Source: Cystobacter ferrugineus
GTDB lineage: Bacteria; Myxococcota; Myxococcia; Myxococcales; Myxococcaceae
DNA: 64,000 nucleotides
Direction of reading: 5' to 3'
Assembly (NCBI RefSeq): GCF_001887355.1
Contig: NZ_MPIN01000018.1
Location: 1 to 64,000 of the forward strand
Within the stretch, counting starts at the first letter, position 1, and the number at the start of each line of letters is the position of its first letter. A program made the position numbers and the translations under genes. The notes under the pieces are model-generated. The model made no database searches. It was not told the DNA's origin and was given only the letters and a program-made list of their open reading frames with translations. Positions 1-10,013 of the stretch are shown here, in pieces.

Positions 1-409
1 GGGCGGCCGGGGAGGGGGCCGCGGGGGGCGAGTGCCGCACCTGCCGGTAGATGACGAAGCCGCCGCCCAGGAGCAGCACGAGGGGGCCCAGCCACACGAG
101 CAGGTTGACGCCCTCGGCCTTGGGCTGCAGGAGCACCCACTCGCCATAGCGGGCCACGAAGTAGTCGCGCACCTCCTGGTCCGTCTTGCCCTCGGTGACC
201 AGCTCGCGAATCTTGTCGAGCTGGGCGCGTGCCATGGAGGAGGGGCTGTCGGCGACGGAGAGGCCCTGGCACACCGCGCAGCGCAGCTCCTTGCCGAGCA
301 CCTGGACGCGGGCCTCCAGGTGCGGCTCGAGGGGTTCACTACCAGCCTGCTGGGGCGCGTACTGGCCCGAGGCGAGCAACAGGGTGAGCGAGAGAAGGGC
401 GGCGGTCAT
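1..409 (-). CDS. ccmH: Cytochrome c biogenesis protein CcmH (3' end outside window)
   Basis: The gene reads leftward off the window edge, so its C-terminus is missing. About 136 codons are visible from the ATG at 409. A short hydrophobic leader is followed by an LRCAVCQ motif, the CxxC redox pair that defines the CcmH/NrfF family, and then a single membrane helix (WLGPLVLLLGGGFVIY). In the known pathway this periplasm-facing thiol protein keeps apocytochrome heme-binding cysteines reduced for the heme lyase. The rest of a ccm operon would be expected to the left. Family assignment is secure. The exact C-terminal form (short CcmH or a TPR fusion) cannot be seen. Confidence 0.9.
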   Translation of the reverse strand, partial: MTAALLSLTLLLASGQYAPQQAGSEPLEPHLEARVQVLGKELRCAVCQGLSVADSPSSMARAQLDKIRELVTEGKTDQEVRDYFVARYGEWVLLQPKAEGVNLLVWLGPLVLLLGGGFVIYRQVRHSPPAAPSPAA

Positions 410-545
410 GGCGAGTCCTGGGGCCGAGCCTACCTATCGTCCCGGACCGGGTGTTGCCCAGTGAAACCGGGGATGGCGGGCGGGCATGGCCCCTGGCCGT
501 CCGGCCGCTGCCCGGGCTCGGGCCCCGTTCGCGGGCCCCCCGTTG

Positions 546-965
546 TCAAGACGGGCGGGGGGGACCGGGGGCGGGGCGGCCCTGGCGCATGAGCCGCAGA
601 CGCAACAGGCCGGTGGCGATCAGGCTGAGCAGGCGGAACTCGGCGGGCTCCAGCTTCTTCACCGTGCGCACCAGGCGGCGGATCTCCGCGGGCTCCTCGG
701 TGGGCCGGGCGGGGGCCTCCTTCGTCCAGAAGTTCTCCTGCGCCGGCGTCAGCCCCAGCAGCACGTCCGAGGGGATGCGGAGGATCTCACACAACTTCTT
801 CAAGGTGGGCACGCTCGGCAGCATCCCGCCGCGCTCCAGCCGTCCGTAGACCTCGGTGGCGAGTCCCACCCGCTCGGCGACGTCTTCCTGGGTGAGATTG
901 GCGCGGACCCGAGCCGCCCGGGCCGCGGTCCCGATGGTCGATGCCAGTCCTCGTGGGAGTGCCAT
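546..965 (-). CDS. XRE-family helix-turn-helix transcriptional regulator
   Basis: A cytoplasmic DNA-binding protein of 139 residues, counted from the ATG at 965; an upstream in-frame start at 1013 would add 16 residues. Residues 10-65 form a Cro/C1-type HTH (ARVRANLTQEDVAERVG, then TLKKLCEILRIPSDVLLGL). The C-terminal half contains a basic amphipathic helix (IRRLVRTVKKLEPAEFRLL) seen in many XRE regulators and ends in a Pro/Arg tail. It is divergent from the kinase gene at 1208. The intergenic region carries repeats that could be its operators. No ligand can be inferred. Confidence 0.85.
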   Translation of the reverse strand: MALPRGLASTIGTAARAARVRANLTQEDVAERVGLATEVYGRLERGGMLPSVPTLKKLCEILRIPSDVLLGLTPAQENFWTKEAPARPTEEPAEIRRLVRTVKKLEPAEFRLLSLIATGLLRLRLMRQGRPAPGPPRPS

Positions 966-1023
966 GCCGTGCGGTCCTGAAGAGACGAGGTGAAGCCGTC
1001 CGGCCCGGTGCATCCGGGCCTCG

Positions 1024-1100
1024 GGTGACTTCTAAGATAGCTGGAAAAAGGGTGACTTCAAGAGTCATTCCACGAGCCAGGCCCGACTTTCGAAGTCGGG
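1024..1100. promoter_or_regulatory. Putative operator cluster between the HTH regulator and the kinase gene
   Basis: The sequence GGTGACTTC occurs twice, at 1024-1032 and 1051-1059. The second copy is part of the inverted repeat TGACT-N5-AGTCA (1053-1067). A perfect palindromic arm pair CCCGACTT-N3-AAGTCGGG lies at 1082-1100. These symmetric elements sit in the 242-bp divergent intergenic region and suit binding by a dimeric HTH protein such as the one encoded at 546-965. That link is inferred from position only. Confidence 0.45.
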
Positions 1101-1207
1101 GAGTGGGGGACGGCTCCCCTGGAAGCGTCATCGTTCTTGGTCCTTCGTGGGCCGCATGTTTACCTTTGGAGTCATCTCGCGGATACCCCCAAAAGGAGTG
1201 CGTCATC

Positions 1208-2359
1208 ATGTCGAATCGGCAGAATCCGGATCCCTCCCTCAAGCCGTCCCCCCCGGTGGTGATTGAAACCGGGATGGCGAGTTTCGAACTGGTGCGCTCG
1301 CTGGGGCAGGGCCACCATGGGGAGTTGCTGCTCACGCGTCAGCGCTACGCGGGTGGGTTGGGGGGCTACACGGTGGTCAAGCGGCTCAACCGCGTGGTGC
1401 GCCAGGAGGACTACCAGCGGCTGGTGGAGGAGGCGCGCCTGGCGGGGCAGCTTCGCCACCCCAACATCCTCGGGGTGCAGATGCTCGGGGGCAGCGCGGC
1501 CGAGCCCCTGCTCTTCCTGGAGTACACCGAGGGCCAGCGCCTGGGGGACGTGATGCGCCGGGCCGAGCGCGCGGGCCGCGACTTCTCCGAGGCCTTCGCC
1601 TGCTACGTGACGGCCGAGGTCGCCGAGGGGCTGCACTACGCGCACAGCCTGGTGGACGACAAGGGCCGGCACCTGGGCATCGTCCACCGGGACGTGACGC
1701 CCCAGGGCATCCTCCTGGGCCGGGAGGGCGAGGTGAAGCTGGTGGACTTCGGGGCGGCCTGGTCCCGGCTGGAGGGGCGCATCTCCACCGAGGGCGACAG
1801 CGATCTGGGCAACGTGTCCTACAGCTCGCCGGAGCGGGCCAACCTGGATCAGCTCGACGGGCGCTCGGATCTCTTCTCCCTGGGGCTCGTCTTCCTCCAG
1901 TTGCTCACGGGCCGGCACCTGCTGGACGCCGAGCAACGGCACGAGGCGGAGCTGCTCGGCCGCCAGTTGCGTGCGCGGGGCGAGGCGGGCTGGGGGGGCC
2001 TGGAGGAGCTGAGCGCGCCGCGCACCGCGGACCTGCTCAAGCGCATGCGCGAGCTGCGCACCGAGCAGGTGGAGGCCGCCGTCCAGGGGCTGCCCGAGGT
2101 GCTCCAGGCCATCCTCCGCCGGCTGCTCGCTCCCCGGCGCGAGGATCGCTTCGCCACGGGGGCGGAGCTGTCCCGGGTCCTGAGGGAGCATGTGTGGTCC
2201 AAGGGGTGGCGCTATGGGAGGATCGAGCTGGTGGCCGAGGTGGCGGCCCTGGAGGGGCCGGTGCCGGGCGACCTGGTAGACGCGGGGGACGAGGCTCGCA
2301 GGGGCAAGGGGGCGGGGAAGGAGCGCCCGGGGGGTGGGGGGACGCCCAAAGGACCCTGA
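1208..2359 (+). CDS. Ser/Thr protein kinase-like protein with altered catalytic loop
   Basis: This 383-residue protein begins at an ATG preceded by AAAGGAG. It has a Gly-rich loop (LGQGHHGEL, about residue 32), the ATP-anchoring Lys (K58), an HRD motif (160-162), DFG (180-182) and an SPE in place of APE. The catalytic loop reads HRDVTPQGILL. The usual Lys is Thr, which is common in bacterial kinases, and the invariant Mg-binding Asn is Gly (G167). That substitution suggests weak or no phosphotransfer, or an atypical kinase. The C-terminal 60 residues are Gly/Pro/Lys-rich and probably disordered. There is no membrane segment, so it is cytoplasmic. Substrates are unknown. Confidence 0.85.
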   Translation: MSNRQNPDPSLKPSPPVVIETGMASFELVRSLGQGHHGELLLTRQRYAGGLGGYTVVKRLNRVVRQEDYQRLVEEARLAGQLRHPNILGVQMLGGSAAEPLLFLEYTEGQRLGDVMRRAERAGRDFSEAFACYVTAEVAEGLHYAHSLVDDKGRHLGIVHRDVTPQGILLGREGEVKLVDFGAAWSRLEGRISTEGDSDLGNVSYSSPERANLDQLDGRSDLFSLGLVFLQLLTGRHLLDAEQRHEAELLGRQLRARGEAGWGGLEELSAPRTADLLKRMRELRTEQVEAAVQGLPEVLQAILRRLLAPRREDRFATGAELSRVLREHVWSKGWRYGRIELVAEVAALEGPVPGDLVDAGDEARRGKGAGKERPGGGGTPKGP

Positions 2360-2436
2360 GCCCTTGGCCCCGGGGCACGGGCCGTGCTAGTCCGCCGCCT
2401 TCCTCTTAATCTATTGGTGTCAGAAGGAGTCGGGAG

Positions 2437-2844
2437 ATGGCTCGCCGTCACATCCGCGTCGTCGGCGCGATGCTGCAGAACGCCGAGGGGCGCTACCTCA
2501 TCACCCAGCGTCCCCCCAAGGCGACGCTGCCGCTGTTGTGGGAGTTCCCCGGAGGTCGCGTCGAGGAGGCGGAGTCCGACGAGGAGGCGCTCGCCCGGGA
2601 GATCCGCGAGGAGATGGGCGTGGAAGTGGAGGTGCTGGAGCAGGCCCTGCACACCCACCACGAATATCCTTCCTATGACATCGACTTCCGGGTGTACCGC
2701 TGTCGGCTCGCCAGCCCCGAGTCGGAGATCAAACACCTGCGCGTGCATGATCACTGTTGGGTGAAGCTCGAGGACATGTCGAAGTACCAGTTCCCCGACG
2801 CGGACGCGAAGACGCTGGCCAAGCTGCTGGGTCTGGAAGCCTGA
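2437..2844 (+). CDS. Nudix (MutT-type) hydrolase
   Basis: A compact 135-residue protein. It carries the full Nudix box, beginning GGRVEE and ending REIREEMGV at about residues 36-58, which binds divalent metal and cleaves nucleoside diphosphate-X substrates. The N-terminal VVGAMLQNAEGRYLITQRP and the spacing to the box resemble MutT-like 8-oxo-dGTP pyrophosphatases. Substrate choice cannot be settled from sequence. An AAGGAG-type ribosome site (GAAGGAG) lies upstream of the ATG. The next gene starts one base after the stop, so the two are probably co-transcribed. Confidence 0.9.
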   Translation: MARRHIRVVGAMLQNAEGRYLITQRPPKATLPLLWEFPGGRVEEAESDEEALAREIREEMGVEVEVLEQALHTHHEYPSYDIDFRVYRCRLASPESEIKHLRVHDHCWVKLEDMSKYQFPDADAKTLAKLLGLEA

Positions 2845-2845
2845 C

Positions 2846-3796
2846 GTGCGCCGGGCCCTCGCCCTGGTCGTGCTCGGAGGGCTGCTGGCCGCCTGCACGG
2901 CACCCAAGCCCTCCAACGTGGAGGCGCCGGGCGCCGCGGCCGCCTCGCGCTATGCCCCCGCCGAGGGCGTGCCGGGGTGCCGCCTCTATGGGGAGCCCCA
3001 GGGCGTGGGCCGCGTGCCGCTGGTGCTCGCGGAGATGTCCGGGCTCGCCGCGAGCGTCCGGCATCCGGGGGTGCTGTGGTCGCACAACGACTCGGGCAAC
3101 GCGTTCCAGGTCTTCGCGATCGACGAGTCGGGCAAGCTGCTCGCCACGCTGACGCTCACCGGCGCCGATCCCGAGGGCATGGACCTGGAGGACATCGCCC
3201 TGGGGCCGTGTGCTCCGGGAGACGCGCGCACGTGCGTGTACCTGGCCGACACGGGGGACAACTTCGAGCGCCGCGACCAGGTGCGCCTCTTGCGCTTCCC
3301 CGAGCCGGAGCAGGTGGCGGATGCCACGCTGGCCGTGGAGGTGTTGCCCTTCACCTGGTCGGACCGGCCGCACGACTGTGAGTCGCTCGTCATCGAGCCG
3401 GGCACGGGCCGGCCGGTGCTCATCACCAAGGAGGGCGACTCCCTCGGCGAGGTCTTCGCGCTGGAGGGGCTGGCCCCGGGCATGGTGGCCAGGGCCTCGC
3501 ACCTGGGGACGTTGCGCTCGCCGGGCAACGCCGACAGGCGCACCACCGCCGCGGCGCTCCATCCCTCGGGACAGCGCCTGTTGCTACGCACCTATACCCG
3601 GGTGTGGGAGGTGCGCCGCCCCGGTGCCTCGCGCATGGAGGAGCTGCTCCAGGGCCCGGTCGTCGAGGTGCCCGGAGCGAGCCAGGCCCAGTCCGAGGCG
3701 ATCACCTGGCTGCCTGGGGACGGAGGCGCGGACCGCTCCTACCTGATCGGCTCCGAGTTCGCCGGACAACGCCTGTACCGGGTGGACTGCCGCTGA
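2846..3796 (+). CDS. Lipoprotein with a predicted beta-propeller-like fold
   Basis: It starts at GTG, one base after the Nudix stop. The leader MRRALALVVLGGLLAAC ends in a clear lipobox (LAAC), so export and lipidation are expected. The remaining ~300 residues contain repeated strand-forming segments with Asp-rich turns (LWSHNDSGN, VYLADTGDN, ESLVIEPGTGRPVLITKEGD), typical of phytase/esterase-like or SdiA-regulated beta-propellers. Cys pairs in the mature part (GPCAPGDARTC) could form a disulfide. No catalytic residues are recognisable. Function is unknown. Confidence 0.75.
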   Translation: MRRALALVVLGGLLAACTAPKPSNVEAPGAAAASRYAPAEGVPGCRLYGEPQGVGRVPLVLAEMSGLAASVRHPGVLWSHNDSGNAFQVFAIDESGKLLATLTLTGADPEGMDLEDIALGPCAPGDARTCVYLADTGDNFERRDQVRLLRFPEPEQVADATLAVEVLPFTWSDRPHDCESLVIEPGTGRPVLITKEGDSLGEVFALEGLAPGMVARASHLGTLRSPGNADRRTTAAALHPSGQRLLLRTYTRVWEVRRPGASRMEELLQGPVVEVPGASQAQSEAITWLPGDGGADRSYLIGSEFAGQRLYRVDCR

Positions 3797-4003
3797 GCGG
3801 AGGGTCCTGGAGTGGACGATGTCCACCACCAGGCATTGTTCCTGGCGGAAGGGACAGGAGGTAACACCCGAGGTGCCTCTTGGGCGGGGTGTACTCGGGA
3901 TGCTGGGTTGACCGCTGGGAGGCTGTGGCCATCTTTGCCCCACACGGAAGTCGTACCGCGTACCACAGGGGTGCGTGGCAGGGGGATGGGGAGTGCGCCA
4001 CTG

Positions 4004-6067
<2,064 letters not shown>

Positions 6068-6115
6068 CGCGGACGGACAGGGAGGGCGCTCACCCGCCCG
6101 CCCCCTGAGCGGACC

Positions 6116-6159
6116 TTCGCCCCTTCACGCCGCGTGGCCTGCGGCGTCGAAGGGGCGAA
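6116..6159 (+). terminator. Stem-loop after ftsH
   Basis: A long inverted repeat lies 48 bases after the ftsH stop: arms TTCGCCCCTTCACGCCGC and GCGGCGTCGAAGGGGCGAA pair with one bulged base around a 7-base loop. No strong T run follows, so it may be an mRNA-stabilising hairpin rather than a classic intrinsic terminator. Confidence 0.55.
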
Positions 6160-6189
6160 ATTATGTTGCACGGGAAGGAGGGAGCGTCC

Positions 6190-6435
6190 GTGGAAAACAG
6201 AATCGGCAAAAGCTATACGGCGCGCAAGGCACTCTTCGCCCGGGGCCTTCGGGATGGGCGGCTCACGGTCCAGGAGATTGAAGAGGCCCTGCCCGCGGGG
6301 ACCCTCACGGCGGCCGAGCGCTGGCTGCTCTACTACTCGCTCCGGGCCGCCCAGGTGGAGATCATCGACGAGGTGACGGGCCAGGTGGACCACGGGTTCA
6401 TGGCCGAACAGCCCTCGATGCCGGCCGAACACTAG
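6190..6435 (+). CDS. Small stand-alone protein resembling sigma-70 region 1.1
   Basis: I place the start at GTG 6190 (81 residues) because AAGGAGG ends 8 bases before it; an in-frame ATG at 6163 has no ribosome site. The core, ARGLRDGRLTVQEIEEALP through QVEIIDEV, follows the helical pattern of sigma-70 region 1.1 (a GxLTxxEIxxxLP motif, then an IxIIDE strand). That domain auto-inhibits free RpoD. There is no region 2-4, so this is not a sigma factor itself. It sits between ftsH and grpE, two heat-shock-type genes. Whether it mimics or regulates sigma is an inference. Confidence 0.65.
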   Translation: MENRIGKSYTARKALFARGLRDGRLTVQEIEEALPAGTLTAAERWLLYYSLRAAQVEIIDEVTGQVDHGFMAEQPSMPAEH

Positions 6436-6487
6436 AAGCCCCTTGAACGGGCGTTGACTCGGGACGGGGGCTGGTTACGTTCGCCCC

Positions 6488-7126
6488 ATGAATGGCAATT
6501 CCCGGACAGACGACCGCTCCCAGGAGACGCAGGCGCAGGAGCCCGTCGTGACCTCACCCGAGGCGGCTCCCGACGCGTCCGCGCAACCCTCGCAGACCGC
6601 TCAGCCGGAATCCCCGCAGGCGGCCTCCGAGGCCTCGGCCGAGGTGGAGCGCCTCCAGGCGGAGCTGGCCTCGACCCGGCGCCGCGTGGACCAGTTGGCG
6701 CGCGCCTACCAGGAGCTGGAGAAGGATCGCGAGGAGTTCAAGCAGCGCCTGTCGCGTGAGCGCGAGCGGATGCTCGACGTGGAGCGGGGCAAGGTGGCCA
6801 CCATGCTCCTGGAGGCGGTGGACGAGCTGGATCTCTGCCTGTCCATGGGCGGCGCCGACGCCTCTTCCGGTCTGGCCAAGGGCGTGAAGATGATCCGCGA
6901 CGGGCTGCTCGGCAAGTTGCAGCAGGCGGGCGTCGAGCGGCTGCAGTTGGTGGGTCAGCCGTATGATCCCAACACGGCCGAGGCCACGGACATGGAGATC
7001 ACCCCCAATCCCGAGGAGGATCAGCGGGTGGTGGCGGAGGCCCGGGCGGGCTACCGGATGAAGGACCGCGTCATCCGCCCGGCGCGGGTGAAGGTGGCCA
7101 AGTACGTGGCCCCCGCGAAGGCCTGA
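6488..7126 (+). CDS. grpE: GrpE, nucleotide exchange factor of DnaK
   Basis: A 212-residue co-chaperone that releases ADP from DnaK. The first ~50 residues are Gln/Pro/Ser-rich and disordered. Residues 52-95 form the long dimeric coiled coil (EVERLQAELASTRRRVDQLA onward). The family signature GVKMIRDGLLGKLQQAGVER is followed by YDPNTAEAT and the beta domain ending in AGYRMKDRVIRPARVKV. The disordered N-terminus is longer than in E. coli GrpE. It is not adjacent to dnaK or dnaJ here, an arrangement also found in other bacteria. Confidence 0.93.
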   Translation: MNGNSRTDDRSQETQAQEPVVTSPEAAPDASAQPSQTAQPESPQAASEASAEVERLQAELASTRRRVDQLARAYQELEKDREEFKQRLSRERERMLDVERGKVATMLLEAVDELDLCLSMGGADASSGLAKGVKMIRDGLLGKLQQAGVERLQLVGQPYDPNTAEATDMEITPNPEEDQRVVAEARAGYRMKDRVIRPARVKVAKYVAPAKA

Positions 7127-7264
7127 GCCGTCGGCCGGGAGCGGCTCCTCGAAGGGGTTCCTCCCGAGAGGGCGGGCGGCTAGGGTGGGTCGCGAGTCCC
7201 CCCGCCGCGCGAGTCCGGATCCACCGGGAAGACGCGGGGCGGGTGGTTGTTCGCTCTTCCCGAC

Positions 7265-8719
7265 ATGACCCGAGCCGTGAACCTCCGCCCTTCCTCGCCG
7301 CATGCCTCGTGGACCGTCTTGCTGGTGCTGATGCTCGCCGCGTCGGTGGCCGGTGCGCAGCAGGGACCCCTGGAGCCCTGGCTCGAGGCCCGGGCGCGCG
7401 AGCACGCCGCGTGGTCGCAGGACACGGTCCGTGGACAGGCGGGTGCAACAGGCCTGTGGCGCGAGTGGACCTCGCGCGAGCCGATGCTGCCCGGCTTCGT
7501 TCCCCCCAGCTCCCTGGCGCCGCTCATCCGGGCGGTGGAGGCGGGCGTGGTGAACATCAGCGCCACGGGGGCGAACAACCCGGTCATGGGCGCGGCGCGC
7601 TCGGCGACCGGCTCGGGCTTCCTCCTCACCCCGGAGGGCCTGGTGGTGACGAACAACCACGTGGTGGCGCGCGGGGACGTGGAGGCGAGTGAGATCGTGG
7701 TGCGCCTGTCGGACGGGCGGGAGTTCCTCGCCGAGGTGGTGGGGCGGGATGCGTCCACGGACGTGGCGCTCTTGCGGCTGCTGGGCCGGGACGTGCGGGG
7801 GCTGCCGGCGGTGTACCTGGGGGACTCGGACAAGCTGGAGGTGGGGGACTGGGTGGTGGCCATCGGCAACCCGTTCGGGTTGGATCACTCCGTGTCGCAC
7901 GGGATGATCTCCGCCAAGGAGCGGGTGATCGGCGTGGGCCCCTTCGACGACTTCATCCAGACGGACGCCCTCATCAACCCGGGCAACTCGGGCGGGCCGC
8001 TGTTCAACATGCGCGGCGAGGTGGTGGGCGTGAACACGGCCATCATCAGCGAGGGGCAGGGCATTGGCTTCGCGGTGCCCATCAACATGGTGAAGGACTT
8101 GCTGCCCAACCTGAGCCGCAATGGCCAGTTGCAGCGCGGGTGGCTGGGCGTGGTGATCGACGAGCAGTCCCAGGTGGGCACCCGCGCCGCGGTCGTCAAA
8201 CAGGTGTACCGCAACAGCCCGGCGGCGCAGGCGGGCATCCGCGCGGGGGATCAACTGGTGGGGGTGAACGGCAAGCCCGTGGACTCCTACCAGCAGCTTT
8301 TGCGCAAGGTGACCATGCTGGCGCCGCAGACCCAGGTGAAGCTCACACTCTTGCGCGAGGGCGAGTCGCAGGACGTGGTGGTGAAGCTGACCGCCCGCCC
8401 GGCACAGGAGGTGCTGTCGGCGCTGTCGAGCGCCGGCAACCTGAGCGACTTCGGCCTGGTGCTGCGCGATGTGTCCCCCGAGGTGGCGGCGCCCCTGGGC
8501 CTGGAGCCCTACGCGGGGGTGCTGGTGTCGGGGGTGGTGCCGCGCTCCGCGGCGGCCCGCGCGGGCCTGCAGCCCGGGGACGTGGTGACGGAGGTCAACC
8601 GCCGCAAGGTGAAGGACGTGGGGGCGGTGAAGGGCGCGCTGGAGCGGGGCACGGGCGCCGCCGTGCTGCTGCGCATCCAGCGCGGCGAGCGGCAACAGTA
8701 CGTCGCGCTGGAGCCCTGA
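7265..8719 (+). CDS. HtrA/DegP-type periplasmic serine protease with two PDZ domains
   Basis: A 484-residue envelope quality-control protease. The ATG at 7265 precedes a signal peptide ending at about AASVAGAQQ. The trypsin-like domain has its triad at H132 (TNNHVV), D166 (DASTDVALL) and S242 (NPGNSGGPL). Two PDZ modules follow (around residues 290-380, and 395-480 with YAGVLVSGVVPRSAA). This matches the DegP/DegQ layout and length. It overlaps nothing and converges on the minus-strand gene at 8732 with only 12 bases between the stops. Confidence 0.93.
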   Translation: MTRAVNLRPSSPHASWTVLLVLMLAASVAGAQQGPLEPWLEARAREHAAWSQDTVRGQAGATGLWREWTSREPMLPGFVPPSSLAPLIRAVEAGVVNISATGANNPVMGAARSATGSGFLLTPEGLVVTNNHVVARGDVEASEIVVRLSDGREFLAEVVGRDASTDVALLRLLGRDVRGLPAVYLGDSDKLEVGDWVVAIGNPFGLDHSVSHGMISAKERVIGVGPFDDFIQTDALINPGNSGGPLFNMRGEVVGVNTAIISEGQGIGFAVPINMVKDLLPNLSRNGQLQRGWLGVVIDEQSQVGTRAAVVKQVYRNSPAAQAGIRAGDQLVGVNGKPVDSYQQLLRKVTMLAPQTQVKLTLLREGESQDVVVKLTARPAQEVLSALSSAGNLSDFGLVLRDVSPEVAAPLGLEPYAGVLVSGVVPRSAAARAGLQPGDVVTEVNRRKVKDVGAVKGALERGTGAAVLLRIQRGERQQYVALEP

Positions 8720-8731
8720 GGGCCCCCGTGG

Positions 8732-9376
8732 CTACTTCTTCTTCGCCTTCGCGGCCGACTCGTCGGCGAACCAGAGGCCGAGCGGCTCGCCGGTGCGCGC
8801 GTTCGTCAAGAGCAGCGCCTCGACGCGAGCCGACACGCCGTACTGCTTGCCGCTGCCCTGCTTGCGCTCCATCCCCCAGAGCGTCTGCGGCGCGAAGATG
8901 ACCTGGAGCCGGACCTGGCGCGAGGAGAACAGGCGCATGAAGTCGGTGGCGTTCCACCCGGGCGGCGTGGTGCCGGTGACGCGCAGGGGCGGCAACAGGG
9001 GCTGATCGTTCGCCGTGAGCTGGCCAGGCGCCCCGTGGGTGAGCACGTAGGCGCCTCCGGGGAAGGCGGGGGTGACCTCGATGACGTAGTTGCCGCTGCC
9101 GGGCTGGTACGGGCCCGGGCGGACCATCGTCGCCACGTCCTCGCCGACGATCATGTACAGCCGTTTGCCCTCATACTGCTTGCGGAAGGCCTCGGCGGCG
9201 TCGCGGCAGCCCATGCCCGCGAACAGGCCACTGCACTCCCCCACGTACTTGTCCAGGAACGCCGACAGGCTCCCCAGGGGCTCGGCCTGATCCCTCAGCC
9301 GGGCGAAGCGCGGATCCGCATCCGCCAGGACGAGTGACGGCAGCAACAGGGCGGCGGCCAGGATGAATCGATTCAT
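8732..9376 (-). CDS. Secreted protein of unknown function
   Basis: A 214-residue protein with a clean signal peptide (MNRFILAAALLLPSLVLADA). The mature part has three Cys (ECSGLFAGMGCRD holds two of them) and a Lys-rich end (AAKAKKK). A predicted strand-rich core follows (YVIEVTPAFPGGAYVLTHG). It looks like a family restricted to myxobacteria, but I cannot assign a function. The start is the first in-frame ATG and is preceded by GGAGATG on the minus strand. Confidence 0.7.
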   Translation of the reverse strand: MNRFILAAALLLPSLVLADADPRFARLRDQAEPLGSLSAFLDKYVGECSGLFAGMGCRDAAEAFRKQYEGKRLYMIVGEDVATMVRPGPYQPGSGNYVIEVTPAFPGGAYVLTHGAPGQLTANDQPLLPPLRVTGTTPPGWNATDFMRLFSSRQVRLQVIFAPQTLWGMERKQGSGKQYGVSARVEALLLTNARTGEPLGLWFADESAAKAKKK

Positions 9377-9498
9377 GGGGGCATCTCCAATACAGGGGGC
9401 AGGAAATGGGGGCGCGCGGATGGTGCCATTCTCGGAGGCCTCCGGACACCCGCATGTGGGTACGTAGCAGTACGTGGTGGTATGGGTCGGTGGAGATT

Positions 9499-9526
9499 TT
9501 GACTACATGTCCTCACCATGTAGTTT
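9499..9526 (+). promoter_or_regulatory. Promoter with embedded inverted repeat upstream of the PilZ gene
   Basis: A TTGACT -35-like hexamer (9499-9504) and TAGTTT -10-like hexamer (9521-9526) are 16 bases apart. A perfect 8-bp inverted repeat ACTACATG-N7-CATGTAGT (9502-9524) sits exactly between and over them, so a bound repressor would block polymerase. The region is AT-rich compared with its surroundings. Confidence 0.45.
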
Positions 9527-9558
9527 CTCGCGCACTTCACCTCCCCTGGAGACACCCG

Positions 9559-9921
9559 TTGGCACAGGTTCAGGTCCGAGAGCGCCGCGCTCATCTGCGT
9601 TTCGACAAGGTCTTCACCATCTACCTCTCCACGGAGGGGGGGTTGAGCCGGGGGATTGGCCGCAACATCAGCCAGCAGGGCCTGTTCGTGGAGACGCGCG
9701 AGCCCCTGTCGTTGGGCGAGCGGGTGAAGGTGACGTTCGCGGGCGAGGACGGCACGGAGATGACGTGCCTGTGCGAGGTGCGCTACCAGGTGGCGCTGGC
9801 ATACGGGCGCAAGGACGGGCGCGAGGGCAACAGCCGCGGCGTGGGTCTGCGCATCGTGGCCTATGAGGTCCAGGAGGATCAGCCCCTGCTGCTGGTGGCG
9901 CGCGAGCGCGTCATGCACTGA
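9559..9921 (+). CDS. PilZ-domain protein, probable cyclic-di-GMP receptor
   Basis: A 120-residue single-domain cytoplasmic protein. I chose the TTG at 9559 (GGAG 7 bases upstream) because it gives the compact PilZ length; in-frame starts further upstream would add a non-conserved N-terminus. The c-di-GMP signature is present: RAHLR (an RxxxR motif) near residue 9 and GRNISQQGLFVET, which fits (D/N)xSxxG. Such one-domain PilZ proteins are abundant in myxobacteria and link c-di-GMP to motility and development. The partner is unknown. Confidence 0.82.
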   Translation: MAQVQVRERRAHLRFDKVFTIYLSTEGGLSRGIGRNISQQGLFVETREPLSLGERVKVTFAGEDGTEMTCLCEVRYQVALAYGRKDGREGNSRGVGLRIVAYEVQEDQPLLLVARERVMH

Positions 9922-9952
9922 GCCCGGGGCCGCACGCCGGGAGGAAACGACA

Positions 9953-9988
9953 AAGGGCACGGCCGCGTCGGGTGCGGACCGTGCCCTT
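9953..9988. terminator. Bidirectional terminator between the PilZ gene and gdhA
   Basis: A perfect 10-bp stem AAGGGCACGG / CCGTGCCCTT with a 16-base loop lies between two convergent genes. The arms start and end in A or T residues, so it can serve both strands. Confidence 0.65.
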
Positions 9989-10013
9989 CGTCTTCATGGC
10001 GCCAGACGGGGGC

